64,000 nt of DNA from the NCBI RefSeq assembly GCF_000243095.1, contig NZ_AHJE01000031.1:1-64000 (forward strand), in the 5' to 3' direction. Position 1 is the stretch's first letter, and each line of letters opens with the position of its first letter. The notes below the pieces were generated by a model that saw only the letters and a program-made list of their open reading frames with translations, ran no database searches and was not told the DNA's origin. Made by a program: the position numbers and the translations under genes. This DNA is from Cupriavidus basilensis OR16 (lineage in GTDB: Bacteria; Pseudomonadota; Gammaproteobacteria; Burkholderiales; Burkholderiaceae). This document shows, piece after piece, positions 52,265-61,770 of the stretch.

Positions 52265-53527
52265 ATGAAGATACTCATGTACTGCCTTAACTATGCGCCC
52301 GAGCTGACCGGCATCGGCAAGTACACCTGCGAGCAGGCCGAGTGGCTCGCGGCGCGCGGCCATGAGGTACGGGTGGTCACCGCACCGCCGTACTATCCGG
52401 CGTGGCGCGTAGGCGAGGGCTATCGTGCCTGGCAATACCGCCGCGAGCGGCGGCGCTGGGTCGAGGTGTATCGCGCGCCGCTGTGGGTGCCGCGCAAGCC
52501 TGGCGGCGTCACGCGGCTGCTGCACCTGGCGAGCTTTGCCGTGGCAAGCCTGCCCAGCCTGATGGCCCAGTTGCGCTGGCGCCCGGACGTGCTGTTCGTG
52601 GTGGAACCCCCGCTGATGTGCGCGCCGGCCGCATTGCTGTTCGCGCACTGGAGCGGCTGCAAGACCTGGCTGCATGTGCAGGACTACGAGGTCGACGCGG
52701 CCTTCGCGCTGGGGCTGCTGCGCCAGCCCTGGCTGCGCCGCCTGGCGCAGCGCGTGGAACGTCAGCTGATGGCGCGCTTTGACCGGGTCTCGTCGATCTC
52801 GCAGGCCATGGTCTCGCTGGCGCGCGGCAAAGGCACGGAGCCCGAGCGCACGGCCATGCTGCCCAACTGGGTCGATCTGCGGGAAATCGGCGCCGGCAGC
52901 GCCACGCTAGCGCGGCGCACGCTGGGTATTCCGGCTGACGCCGTGGTGGCGTTGTACTCGGGCAATATGGGCGCCAAGCAGGGGCTGGATATCATAGCCG
53001 AAGCGGCACGCCTGCTCGACGGCCGCAGCCGCCTGCACTTCATCTTCTGCGGCGACGGCGCCGGGCGCCCGGCGCTGGAGGCCGCTTGCGCGGGGCTGCC
53101 ACAGGTGCGGTTCCTGCCCTTGCAGCCCGCCGACATGTTTGCATCGCTGCTGGCCGCCGCGGACATCCACCTGCTGCCGCAACGCGCCGGCGCCGCCGAC
53201 CTGGTCATGCCCTCGAAGCTGACCGGCATGCTGGCCAGCGCCCGCCCGGTGATCGCCACTGCTCAGCCCAACACGGAGCTTGGCCGGGTGGTCGCGCAAT
53301 GCGGCGTGCTGGTGCCGCCGGGCGACGCGGCCGCGCTGGCCAGTGCCATCGACACGCTGGCGGCGCAGCCCGCGCTGCGCGCGCACCTGGGCGACGCGGG
53401 GCACCGCTGGGCCGGGCAGCACCTGGACCGCGACATGGTGCTGGGCGAACTGGAGAGGGCATTGTTCGCGCTGGTCAGGCGCCAGCCCGCTGGCGCGCCC
53501 ACCGCCGCCGGGGCAGGCAGCGAGTAG
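52265..53527 (+). CDS. wcaI: WcaI-like colanic-acid-type glycosyltransferase
   Basis: The 420-residue protein closely follows the WcaI family: MKILMYCLNYAPELTGIGKYTCEQAEWLAARGHEVRVVTAPPYYPAWRV at the start, LWVPRKPGGVTRLLHLASFAVASLP, LHVQDYEVDAAFALGLL and LYSGNMGAKQGLDIIAEAARLL. WcaI acts in colanic acid assembly in enterobacteria, probably as a fucosyl- or similar transferase; its function here follows from neighbours that make GDP-fucose. It ends the rightward gene set, 20 bases from a convergent glycosyltransferase. Confidence 0.88.
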   Translation: MKILMYCLNYAPELTGIGKYTCEQAEWLAARGHEVRVVTAPPYYPAWRVGEGYRAWQYRRERRRWVEVYRAPLWVPRKPGGVTRLLHLASFAVASLPSLMAQLRWRPDVLFVVEPPLMCAPAALLFAHWSGCKTWLHVQDYEVDAAFALGLLRQPWLRRLAQRVERQLMARFDRVSSISQAMVSLARGKGTEPERTAMLPNWVDLREIGAGSATLARRTLGIPADAVVALYSGNMGAKQGLDIIAEAARLLDGRSRLHFIFCGDGAGRPALEAACAGLPQVRFLPLQPADMFASLLAAADIHLLPQRAGAADLVMPSKLTGMLASARPVIATAQPNTELGRVVAQCGVLVPPGDAAALASAIDTLAAQPALRAHLGDAGHRWAGQHLDRDMVLGELERALFALVRRQPAGAPTAAGAGSE

Positions 53528-53547
53528 CCTGCGCCACGCGCCCCCGC

Positions 53548-54702
53548 TCAAGCATCCACGGAGACGCGGTCTTCCACCGACGCGGCTGCCAGCACGCCGA
53601 GATAGATGCTCTCGTACTGGTCGATCGCCTTCTCCGTGGAAAAGTTGGTGGCCCACGCGATCGAGCGCGCGGCCACTTCGGCGCGCCGCGCTTGCGGCCA
53701 TGCGAGCATCTCGGCCAGCTTGTCCGCGCCGCGTTGCGCCCAACCTTCCATGTCACCGCTAGCCATCGGCTCGAGCAACTGCACCAGGTTGCCGCCGATC
53801 TCGGTCATCGGCGCGCGGTTGGTGGTCAGCACCGGCGAGCCGCATGCCATGGCTTCGATAATGGGCCAGCCAAAGCCTTCTTCCAGGCTTGGAAACAGCA
53901 TCACGGCGGCCAACGAATAGGCTGCCTGCACCGCCTCGGTGGGCAGCCCCGTCAAGAAGCACACGCTGCCGCCGAGGGTGGCAGCGCGCTCGCCCTGCGC
54001 GCGCATCTCCGCGGTGGGCTCGCCACCGATCATCCACAGCACCCGGCGCTGGCGGCTCTGGCGGCACTGGCGGCAATAAGCGAGGTATAGCGCCAGCACG
54101 CCTTCGCGATTCTTGTACCACTGGTTGCCGCCGATATGCACCAGCAGGCCTTGCGGATCGGCCGGCGCGCCGGCACGCTGCAGGCAGGCCAGCGCCTCGA
54201 GGGTGCCCATCCTGTGGAACGGGTAGTTCATGCCGTTGTAGACCACCCACGCCGCCTCCGGCGCGCACGGATGCAGCCGCCGCAGGTCGCGCATGGTCTT
54301 GTTGGAGACGGCGACAAAGGCCTTTCCCTGCGCCAGGCCCCAGCGGATCAGCGACTGGTAGGTGCGCCCGCTGGGCGAGAGACCGTGCTCGGGAAACTCG
54401 CCGGCGAGCGTGCGCAGGGCAATGAAATCGTGGCAATGCACCACGTGCGGACGATGGCGCAGCAGCGGCATCCAGATGCCCAGCGCATGATCGGCCAGCA
54501 CCAGCAAGGTGTCCTTGTCGACCTTGCGCAGGCGCCAAAGCGCGAGCATCGGGAACAGGATGTACTGGTCGATGTAGCCCAGCCATTTGCGCAGCCCGCC
54601 CCGCGCCGGCAGCCGGCACATCACGGCGGCCGGTGTCCATAGTTCGGCCTGGTGGCCGCGTGCGCGCATGCCATCGATGATCATCGCGGCAAAGCGGTCC
54701 AT
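53548..54702 (-). CDS. GT4-type glycosyltransferase, 5' end frameshifted
   Basis: The 384-residue frame has typical GT4 C-terminal features: LLVHIGGNQWYKNREGVLALYLAY, CFLTGLPTEAVQAAYSLAAVMLFPSLEEGFGWPIIEAMACGSPVLTTN (E-x(7)-E motif). The N terminus lacks the first Rossmann strand: MKIILLG is encoded upstream from the ATG at 54749, but a G run at 54723-54726 has one base too few for it to join RFFGSHSMDRF. If the base is restored, the protein begins MKIILLGHPRFFGSHSM. The ATG at 54702 (MDRFAAMI) could still start a shorter product. Confidence 0.8.
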   Translation of the reverse strand: MDRFAAMIIDGMRARGHQAELWTPAAVMCRLPARGGLRKWLGYIDQYILFPMLALWRLRKVDKDTLLVLADHALGIWMPLLRHRPHVVHCHDFIALRTLAGEFPEHGLSPSGRTYQSLIRWGLAQGKAFVAVSNKTMRDLRRLHPCAPEAAWVVYNGMNYPFHRMGTLEALACLQRAGAPADPQGLLVHIGGNQWYKNREGVLALYLAYCRQCRQSRQRRVLWMIGGEPTAEMRAQGERAATLGGSVCFLTGLPTEAVQAAYSLAAVMLFPSLEEGFGWPIIEAMACGSPVLTTNRAPMTEIGGNLVQLLEPMASGDMEGWAQRGADKLAEMLAWPQARRAEVAARSIAWATNFSTEKAIDQYESIYLGVLAAASVEDRVSVDA

Positions 54703-54833
54703 GCTGTGGCTGCCGAAAAAGCGGGGTGACCCAACAAGATGATTTTCATGGTGATTGGAAGGTGCGCGGATAGCCGGCCGATGCCGTGTCGTGTTTCAGG
54801 TCGTGACTTCGCTCTGCCGATCCGAGGCAGGGC

Positions 54834-56174
54834 TTAGCCCGGGTGGTACAAGCGTTGGCTCGCCTGCCGCGTGGCCGCCAGCGTAATGCCGGCGAACACG
54901 AAGCCAAGCGCGTTGGCTGTCAGTTGCCCGACTACCGGCCAGGAGGTCAGTCCAAAGATGGCAATGGTCCACATCAGGATAAGAAAGGCGTTGCCGGTGC
55001 GCTTGGCCACGCGCCATGCGCGCCACATGCCGTTGACGAAGATAAGCGCCTTGAGCAAGATGCTCAGATAGCCGACCAGGCCCATCTCGCCGATGACGCG
55101 GCCGGTCTCGGTTTCGCTGATCACGAACAGCAGGCCGGTCTGCAGGAAGTAGTTTGCAAGATTGCTGCCAAGCCCGAGCCCGCTGCCAAGCAGGCTCTGC
55201 TCGGCCGAGACATCGTTGACGCCGAAGAACATCGACCCCACCCGGTCGCCAAAGCTCTCCGACTCCGCCGCGGAACTGAAGCGCTCCAGGGTCGCGTCCA
55301 CCGCCGAGCTGACGAACAGCACGATGACCACGCTCATCAGCACGGAAACGATGCCCCACGACACTGCCGCCCTGCGCCGTTTTCCCTTGCCGTAGCGCAG
55401 GCTTGCCAGCAGCGCGATGCCAAACATGATCGGCAACAGCAGGATGGCCGAACGCGACCCGCTGACCAGCGAGGCAATGAACAGGCTGCCGATGACCGCG
55501 AGTGAATGCAGCTTGCCCCAGAGCCCCGGCTTCTGCTCGCCCAGCACCGCCTCCAGCGCGAAGGGGCTGACGATCGCCAGGAACAGGGTGTAGCCCAGCG
55601 TGAACGAGAAGGTGCCCGTGGTGCGCACCACGTCGGCCGTCACGCGGAAGACCGTATCCGGATCGCCCTCGATCTGACGATTGAGGAAGCTCTCCGGCGG
55701 CTGAAAATGCTGCACCAGTGCCAGCGGAGCCATGAACAGCAGCATGGCAAGCGCGGTCTTGTAGATCGCGTCCAGGTCCTGCGCCTCGAGCAGCTCGGCG
55801 GCGGCGTAGGCAAACCACAGGTACAGCAGCCAGAAGCGCACGCCGATCAGGAAAATGGGCAGCGAGTTGATGCCCGCGACAAGCTGCAGCAAGCCCCAGA
55901 AGCAAACAATGGCCGACCACCACAGCAGCATGCGCACGGTGCGCCGCGCCGGGGTAAAGCCCGAGTAGCGCACCGCGTGGTACAACGCATACACCACCAA
56001 CAGGTCGCGCAGCAGGATCAGCGGCATGGTGAGCGAGTCCGAGACCCACTTGCGCGCGGCGCCCTCGAACACGGCAATCACGAAGACCGTGATGAAGATC
56101 CGCCCGAACACGGTGACGCGCGCCCGGCGGGCCGGCACGGCGGGTTTCGCATAGGCAAGGGAATGGCTCAGCAT
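54834..56174 (-). CDS. Polysaccharide polymerase/O-antigen-ligase-like membrane protein
   Basis: A 446-residue protein with about ten hydrophobic segments (VFGRIFITVFVIAVFEG, MLLWWSAIVCFWGLLQLV, LYLWFAYAAAELL, ALAMLLFMAPLALV, SWGIVSVLMSVVIVLFV and others), a large loop in the second half and SGSRSAILLLPIMFGIALLA, the pattern of Wzy/WaaL-type proteins. It would polymerise or ligate repeat units on the periplasmic side. The start at 56174 overlaps the upstream glycosyltransferase by 7 bases. The assignment rests on topology and context. Confidence 0.7.
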   Translation of the reverse strand: MLSHSLAYAKPAVPARRARVTVFGRIFITVFVIAVFEGAARKWVSDSLTMPLILLRDLLVVYALYHAVRYSGFTPARRTVRMLLWWSAIVCFWGLLQLVAGINSLPIFLIGVRFWLLYLWFAYAAAELLEAQDLDAIYKTALAMLLFMAPLALVQHFQPPESFLNRQIEGDPDTVFRVTADVVRTTGTFSFTLGYTLFLAIVSPFALEAVLGEQKPGLWGKLHSLAVIGSLFIASLVSGSRSAILLLPIMFGIALLASLRYGKGKRRRAAVSWGIVSVLMSVVIVLFVSSAVDATLERFSSAAESESFGDRVGSMFFGVNDVSAEQSLLGSGLGLGSNLANYFLQTGLLFVISETETGRVIGEMGLVGYLSILLKALIFVNGMWRAWRVAKRTGNAFLILMWTIAIFGLTSWPVVGQLTANALGFVFAGITLAATRQASQRLYHPG

Positions 56175-57340
56175 AGCGCGGCTACCGTTTCGGCTGCACT
56201 CAGGCGGTACCTCGCCCAGGTGTACTTCTGCCCGGCGACACGGGCATGGGCGCGCGCACGCTCCAGCTGCGCGCGATCGGTGGCCAGGGCCAGCATGCGT
56301 TGATACAGTGCCTGCGCGCAGAGCGGCACCACCCAGCCGGCCTGCGGGAATTCGTCGATGATTTCTTTCGCACCGACCCGATCCGAGAGCAGCACCGGCG
56401 TGCCGCATGCCAGCGCCTCGGCCACCACCATGCCGAAGGAATCGAAGCGCGACGGCAGCACGAAGCAATCGGCATCGGCAAACACCTGGAACAGCGCCGG
56501 CTGCGGCAACGCGCCAAGCTGAAGCACGCCCGGCATGGCAGCGATGCGCTCGCCCAGCGCCGGCTCGACAAGCGCGCCGGCAAGCATCAGCTCCGCCGTC
56601 GGCAGGCGCTCGCGCAGCCGCGCGAACGCGTCAAGCAGCAGGTCGATGCCTTTGCCCACGCGCACTGCCCCGGCGAACACGAAGCGCGGGCCGCCGGAGA
56701 CGCGCTGGCGGCGCACGTCATCCGGCAGCGTTGCGCCAAGCAGGATTGGCTTGAGCTTGGCAGGGGGCACGCCGGCGTCGATGTAGGTACGCGCGGCAAA
56801 CTCGGAGCAAGTGATGATGATGTCCGCCAGCGCAATCTCCGCATCCTTTTGCGCGTTGATCTGCGCGAGGTAGGTGCGGTCCTCCACCGGCACCATGGCT
56901 TCGGCTGCGCGGTGATGCACGGCGGGCGCCTCCAGCACGCAGCGCGCGCCGATGCGCCGCGCCGCCTGGAAGGTCCGCAGCGCGGAGTTCTCGTAGGCCA
57001 CCACGATATCCGGGCGCACCGCCTCCACCCGGGCGGCTACCCAGTGGTCGAACAGGTGGAAGACCCGGTGCGCGTAAGCCGACGAAGAGCGCCCGACGTA
57101 GCGGTTCAGGCCGAGCTTTAGCACGCCCGGAAAGAACACCGGGTGCCGCCGCAGCGCGTTCGGGATCGCCACCTCGCGCAGCTTGGCGCGATAGGCGGCC
57201 GGCAGCCACCATGGCGGCGCCTCGCCCGGGGCGCGCACCGGCACGCCAGACCAGTATTGCTTGAGCATGTCGTGCTCATAGAGCGCCAGTGCCATCTGAT
57301 GCGAGTGCTGCAGGCCGGGATGCGTGACGAGGGCCTTCAT
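56168..57340 (-). CDS. GT4-type glycosyltransferase
   Basis: The 390-residue protein starts MKALVTHPGLQHSHQMALALYEHDML and has a GT-B fold with RFVFAGAVRVGKGIDLLLDAFARL, GALPQPALFQVFADADCFVLPSRFDSFGMVVAEALACGTPVLLSDRVGAKEII, the E-x(7)-E retaining motif included. The start at 57340 lies inside the previous gene's stop (ATGA). The substrate is unknown; it probably extends the exopolysaccharide unit. Confidence 0.88.
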   Translation of the reverse strand: MKALVTHPGLQHSHQMALALYEHDMLKQYWSGVPVRAPGEAPPWWLPAAYRAKLREVAIPNALRRHPVFFPGVLKLGLNRYVGRSSSAYAHRVFHLFDHWVAARVEAVRPDIVVAYENSALRTFQAARRIGARCVLEAPAVHHRAAEAMVPVEDRTYLAQINAQKDAEIALADIIITCSEFAARTYIDAGVPPAKLKPILLGATLPDDVRRQRVSGGPRFVFAGAVRVGKGIDLLLDAFARLRERLPTAELMLAGALVEPALGERIAAMPGVLQLGALPQPALFQVFADADCFVLPSRFDSFGMVVAEALACGTPVLLSDRVGAKEIIDEFPQAGWVVPLCAQALYQRMLALATDRAQLERARAHARVAGQKYTWARYRLSAAETVAALC

Positions 57341-58385
57341 GCTTCGCTCCCCCTTGGGGCGCCATCGAGCCTCGCGCCCGCGGGCACCGCGGCGGCGACA
57401 GGCCCGGCACAGCGCGTGGGCCGGCCCGGCGGCTGCATGCGCAGCGTCCCCGCCAGGCGCACGCCCTGCGCAAAGCCACCCCAGCCACCCAGCAGTTGGC
57501 CGGGCAGGCAGCGTGGGCGCTTGAGCAGGCTGTGCGCCAGGAAGTAGGCGCCCGGGCAACTGCGAGACCCCACCAGCAGCTGGAACAACGCAAGCCGCAG
57601 GCGCATCGCCGGTGACGCGTACGCCATCGAGAGCGCCACCAGGTTGCAGGTCTCCTCGAAGCAGCGCTTGCGCGCATAGCTCTCGCGCTCGTAGTTGTAG
57701 CGCACGGCCGGATAGTGATCGACGATGGCGCCGGGATCGAGAACCAGGCGCCATCCCGCGTGGCGCAGCATCTGGCACATCCAGGTCTCGTTGCCGGGCT
57801 GCGCGCCCTGGCCCTGCAGCCGCTCGTCGAAACGCGCCGTGCCCAAGGCCGCGCGGCGCAGGATCCAGTTGCAGCCCTTGAGCGTTTCCACCGCGCGCGG
57901 TGCGCCGCTCACCCGATGGGTCTCGCCGATGATCCTGCCCCAGCCGTCGCGATAGCCGGCCAGCGGTACGTCCGGCACAGCCAGCGGCTGGCCATCGGCG
58001 CCGCGTACGACATCCCGGCCACCGGCGCCGCCCACCACGGCATCGGCAAAATGGGGCAGCAAGCGGGCCAGCCAGTCCGCGCGGGGCAATGCGTCATCAT
58101 CCAGGATCGCGAGCAGCTCGCCGGTGGCGTGCGGCAGGCCGGCGTTCAGGGCGGCTACCACGCCAGGCTCGAACACCTTGACTACCTGCAGCGCAGGATA
58201 GCGGGCCCGTGCCGCATCTGCCAGCCACGCAGCAGTGTCCGGATCGTCAGCGCCGCGGCAGACCACGATCAACTGGACCGGCGACGGCACGAGCGCCGCC
58301 GCTGCCTGCAGGCAGCGCTGGAGCATGTCCAGGCGCCGGTAGGTCGGGACCACACCATCAGCGTGACGCTTGGCGCATCGCTCAT
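57337..58385 (-). CDS. GT2-type glycosyltransferase, 5' frameshift
   Basis: The product is a family-2 inverting transferase: VPTYRRLDMLQRCLQAAAALVPSPVQLIVV, ELLAILDDDALPRADWLARLLPHF (DDD metal motif) and ETWMCQMLRHAGWRLV. The natural start, MSDAPSVTLMV at 58385, lies in another frame: in GGTGTGGTC near 58345-58352 a surplus TG (or a missing G) breaks the join to VPTYRR. As written, only frames without that start are open. It overlaps both neighbours by four bases. Confidence 0.78.
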
Positions 58386-59698
58386 TGCGTGCTTCCTCCA
58401 TGGGGGGCAAGGCGCTCGTCGGCTGGCAGCAGGCGCCCGGCGCGCACGGCGGCAGCGAGCTCGCAGACGATGGCCGCGGCCAGCCCCGACGACAGGCCGA
58501 GCTGGAACCACAACACACCATCGAGCGTGGTGAGATCGAGCAAGCGTGGCGCAACCGCGCACCAGGCCAGCACCACCGGCACCTGCACGAATGCAAAGTG
58601 ATTCAGCCCCCGGTTGGCCAGCAACTGCCAGGCGATGCCGACCATGCTGGCACAGCCCGCACCGAGGCAGGCAATGACCAGCTCGGCGCCCAGCGAGGCG
58701 TAGTTCGGCCCTACCAGCCACAGCAGCAATCCTGGCCAAACCACGGCGAGCAGCACCAGCCCCGCGGCGGGCAGGCAGGCCAGCGCCACCCAGCCCGCAA
58801 AGCGCCGCAGCACGCCCTCACGCGCTTGCGCAAAGCGCGGAATCACGTATGCGGACACCACGGCGCCCACCGGCATCAGCAATTGCCCGATGCGCGACAG
58901 CGCGCCCAGCGAGGCCGTTTGCCCGACCGCGCCGTGATAGGCGACGATGGCGAACACCAGTTGCCCCTGGACGCAATAGAACGCTTCCAGCGGCAATTGC
59001 CGCCGCATGATGCGGCCGATGTATTGGCTGTCGTGCGCCTTGCCCGCGCTGCCGGCCTGCGCCGCCAGTGGTATCTCGCGCGCGATCCAGCGTCGGACGA
59101 ACGGCACGCGCAGCCCCGCGAACAGCACGTTGACGAGTGTCGCGCCCAGCACGCCGAGCAGGCCCAGCGCGTATAGCGCGGACGACAGCACCAGCCGCCC
59201 TACGGATAAAGCGGTATCGAGCGCCTGCAGCGCGGGCGCGCGGTTGGCAAACAGCAGCACCTGGTCCACCACGCGCGATTGCATGTCGAAGTACCAGGTC
59301 ACCAGCAGCAGCGCCAGCAGCAGCACGATGAGGATCGCGCCTGCATGGTTGCGATACAGCAGCCACGCGGCAATCGCCAGCACCACAGGCAGCAGCCAGG
59401 CGGAGAGCTTCCAGCGCTGGCCCATGGCTGCGCAAGCCAGTTCCGCGGCACGCTCGCGGTCCGGCCAGGTCTTGCCCAGCAGCGCGTTCAGGCCGAGCTG
59501 GATGCCGCCCTTGGTGACGATGGCGATGGCGCCCATGATGATGCCAACCACGGTGTAGATGGCGTAGTCGCCCACCTCCAGCCAGCGCGCCAGCAGCAGG
59601 CCGGTGATTGCGCCGATCCCTTGCGAGAGCACCGCATAGACGAGGAAGTTGAGCAGCTTCACGGCGCTCGCGCTCCCCGCGCAATGACGCTTTGGCAT
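58382..59698 (-). CDS. Wzx-like polysaccharide flippase
   Basis: The 438-residue protein has 12 or so hydrophobic segments of the MOP (Wzx/RfbX) type: LLNFLVYAVLSQGIGAITGLLLARWLEVGDYAIYTVVGIIMGAIAI at the N terminus and paired helices throughout. It is likely to move lipid-linked repeat units across the inner membrane. It overlaps the GT2 gene by four bases and lies 27 bases after the upstream glycosyltransferase. The family is divergent, so this rests on topology and context. Confidence 0.8.
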   Translation of the reverse strand: MPKRHCAGSASAVKLLNFLVYAVLSQGIGAITGLLLARWLEVGDYAIYTVVGIIMGAIAIVTKGGIQLGLNALLGKTWPDRERAAELACAAMGQRWKLSAWLLPVVLAIAAWLLYRNHAGAILIVLLLALLLVTWYFDMQSRVVDQVLLFANRAPALQALDTALSVGRLVLSSALYALGLLGVLGATLVNVLFAGLRVPFVRRWIAREIPLAAQAGSAGKAHDSQYIGRIMRRQLPLEAFYCVQGQLVFAIVAYHGAVGQTASLGALSRIGQLLMPVGAVVSAYVIPRFAQAREGVLRRFAGWVALACLPAAGLVLLAVVWPGLLLWLVGPNYASLGAELVIACLGAGCASMVGIAWQLLANRGLNHFAFVQVPVVLAWCAVAPRLLDLTTLDGVLWFQLGLSSGLAAAIVCELAAAVRAGRLLPADERLAPHGGSTQ

Positions 59699-59725
59699 GA
59701 CGGCGCGACCATGGCCTTGTCCCCT

Positions 59726-60913
59726 CTATCCCGCCGTCGCGTGCCGCGCGGGCTGCGCGGCCCCGGTCGCGCCATGGATGATGTCGACAAGGCGTTGCGC
59801 CGCCTGCCCGGACTGGAAGCGCCGGGCGAACGATTGCCGCGCGGCGGCGCGCATGCGCGCTTGCGCGGCGGGCTCGGCCCGCAGCCACTGCCGCAGGCAG
59901 GCGGTGGCGCCCTGCGCGGTGTCGGGGCCCACCAGCCCAGCGCCGTCGGCGACGATCTCGCGCCAGATATTGACCTTGTCGGAGATCAGCACCGGCACGC
60001 CGCAGCCGAGCGCCTCGGCCACCGCCACGCCGAAGTTCTCCTGGTGCGAAGGCAGGCAGAACACCTCGGCCGCGTGAAAGGCGCCCCACTTGAGATCGCC
60101 CTTGAGCATGCCGGTCCAGCTCACGCGCGCGCGCAGCCCCTGCGCGGCAATGCGCTGCTCCAGTGCTGCGCGCAACGCGGCGTCGTAGGGTCCGGCCAGC
60201 ACCAGGTGCAGCGCGGGATGCTCGGCGGCCACGCCGGCGAAGGCTTCGACCAGCAGGTCGCAGCCCTTTTTCTCGTGGATCCGCCCCAGGAACAGCGCGA
60301 TGCGCTTGCCGCTCGCCTCGGGGAAGGCAGAGAAGAAGGCCTCGCGCAGTGGCGCGCCGTCTTGCGGCGGCTGCGCCGTGCCGTAGCTTGCCACCACCTC
60401 CCGGCACCGGTACGGCCAGAACGCGCCGCTGGAGCGCAACTTTTCCTCGCTGCACGTGAACAGCACGCCGCGCGCGTGACGCAGGACCCAGTAGTCCCCG
60501 ACCAGCCAGTAGAGGCTCTTCTTCAAATGCTTGAGCGGATAGTGGTCGCGAAACCAGGGGTCCAGCATGCCGTGCGTAAACACAAAATACGGTACCCGCG
60601 TGCCACGCAGCGCAATCCATACGGCCAGCGCGTGGAACTGCCACAGCCCTTCGACGATGACCGCGTCGTACTCTTCGCCGTGGGCGCGCAGCCAGGCCAC
60701 CATGCGCCGGTTGAAGCCGTACTTGAGCGACGACGGCCCCAGCGCGATGACGTCGAGCTCGCTATCGCGCACCCAAGGCGCATCGGGCGCATCGCCGCAG
60801 CACACCTGCACCTGCACGCCGCGCTCACGCAAGGGCACGCGCAGCTGGCGCACGCCTTCGATCGGGCCGCCACCGCCCGGATCGATCGACGAGATCACGT
60901 GCAGGATCTTCAT
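59726..60913 (-). CDS. GT4-type glycosyltransferase
   Basis: The 395-residue protein begins MKILHVISSIDPGGGGPIEGVRQLRVPLRERG and continues with VFTHGMLDPWFRDHYPLKHLKKSLYW, LFLGRIHEKKGCDLLVEAFAGVA and FCLPSHQENFGVAVAEALGCGVPVLISDKVNIWREIV (E-x(7)-E motif). These features match exopolysaccharide GT4 enzymes that act early in unit assembly. The start lies inside the methyltransferase stop (ATGA). Confidence 0.9.
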   Translation of the reverse strand: MKILHVISSIDPGGGGPIEGVRQLRVPLRERGVQVQVCCGDAPDAPWVRDSELDVIALGPSSLKYGFNRRMVAWLRAHGEEYDAVIVEGLWQFHALAVWIALRGTRVPYFVFTHGMLDPWFRDHYPLKHLKKSLYWLVGDYWVLRHARGVLFTCSEEKLRSSGAFWPYRCREVVASYGTAQPPQDGAPLREAFFSAFPEASGKRIALFLGRIHEKKGCDLLVEAFAGVAAEHPALHLVLAGPYDAALRAALEQRIAAQGLRARVSWTGMLKGDLKWGAFHAAEVFCLPSHQENFGVAVAEALGCGVPVLISDKVNIWREIVADGAGLVGPDTAQGATACLRQWLRAEPAAQARMRAAARQSFARRFQSGQAAQRLVDIIHGATGAAQPARHATAG

Positions 60914-61770
60914 TGCCGGGTTCCGGGTGCCGCGGGCGGCGGCTCGCTGGCCGCCGCCTTGCGCGCGATGAAATGAAACCAGTACAGGTCGCGCAGGTCC
61001 TGGCCTTCGCGCACCGGCTCGCCGTTCAGGTTGCCGAACACCACCTCGGTATGCAGCCCCAGCTCCGCGAGCGCACGCTGCTGCGCGGCGAGCTCGGTAT
61101 AGACAATCACAATGCCGAACTTGTGCGCAGCGCAAACCCGTATGGCATAACCATCGAACTCGCGGTTCAGGCGCGAGTGCCGCAGGTAGTTGAAGGTGGC
61201 AATCGGCAGGTTGCAGATCACCCGCGCGGTGTCGATGCCGACCGCGATCGGGTTGGCCGACAGGTGCGGAAAGCGCACGAAGCGCGAGAGATTCTCGCGA
61301 TAGCTGGGGCCGCGCATATTGTGCGTGGAGAACAGCATCATGCCGCCGGGCCGCAGCACGCGCTCAAACTCGCGCAGGATGGCGACGCGTCCCGGATAGT
61401 CAACCGCATCGATGCCGTTGAAGCTGAACATCACCAGCGCGAAGCTGTTGTCCGCAAAGCGCGACATGTTGCGCGCATCCATCTGCATCACCCGCACGTC
61501 GGGATGATTGCGCTGGCAGATCTCGACCATTTCGGGCATGTAGTCGACCGCCGTATAGTCGTCGCTCAGCGCGCGCAGCAGCGCAACGGTGCGCCCGCCA
61601 CCCACGCCCACGTCGAGGATGGGCTGGCCGCGTACTTCGTCAGCCACCCACGCGATCGCGGCGGCCTCGCCAGGATCGGTCCAATCGCTGGCCGTGCCGA
61701 ACCACCGTCGCGCGCCCCAGCTACGCCATGCGTGTTGGTTGATACGATCCTGCGCCGTGCCTGAAGCCAT
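60910..61770 (-). CDS. SAM-dependent methyltransferase
   Basis: The 286-residue protein has the class I methyltransferase pattern: PILDVGVGGGRTVALLRALSDDYTAVDYMPEMVEICQR (SAM motif I and acidic end of strand 2), MDARNMSRFADNSFALVMFSFNGIDAV and REFERVLRPGGMMLFSTHN. It is first in the leftward exopolysaccharide operon, so methylation of a sugar residue or of the growing chain is plausible. The start ATG at 61770 gives the usual family length. Confidence 0.85.
   Translation of the reverse strand: MASGTAQDRINQHAWRSWGARRWFGTASDWTDPGEAAAIAWVADEVRGQPILDVGVGGGRTVALLRALSDDYTAVDYMPEMVEICQRNHPDVRVMQMDARNMSRFADNSFALVMFSFNGIDAVDYPGRVAILREFERVLRPGGMMLFSTHNMRGPSYRENLSRFVRFPHLSANPIAVGIDTARVICNLPIATFNYLRHSRLNREFDGYAIRVCAAHKFGIVIVYTELAAQQRALAELGLHTEVVFGNLNGEPVREGQDLRDLYWFHFIARKAAASEPPPAAPGTRQ

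Noticed and set aside
59279..60976. 565-residue open frame opposite the flippase and glycosyltransferase
   Set aside because: Antisense shadow without any domain; the minus-strand genes there are clear.
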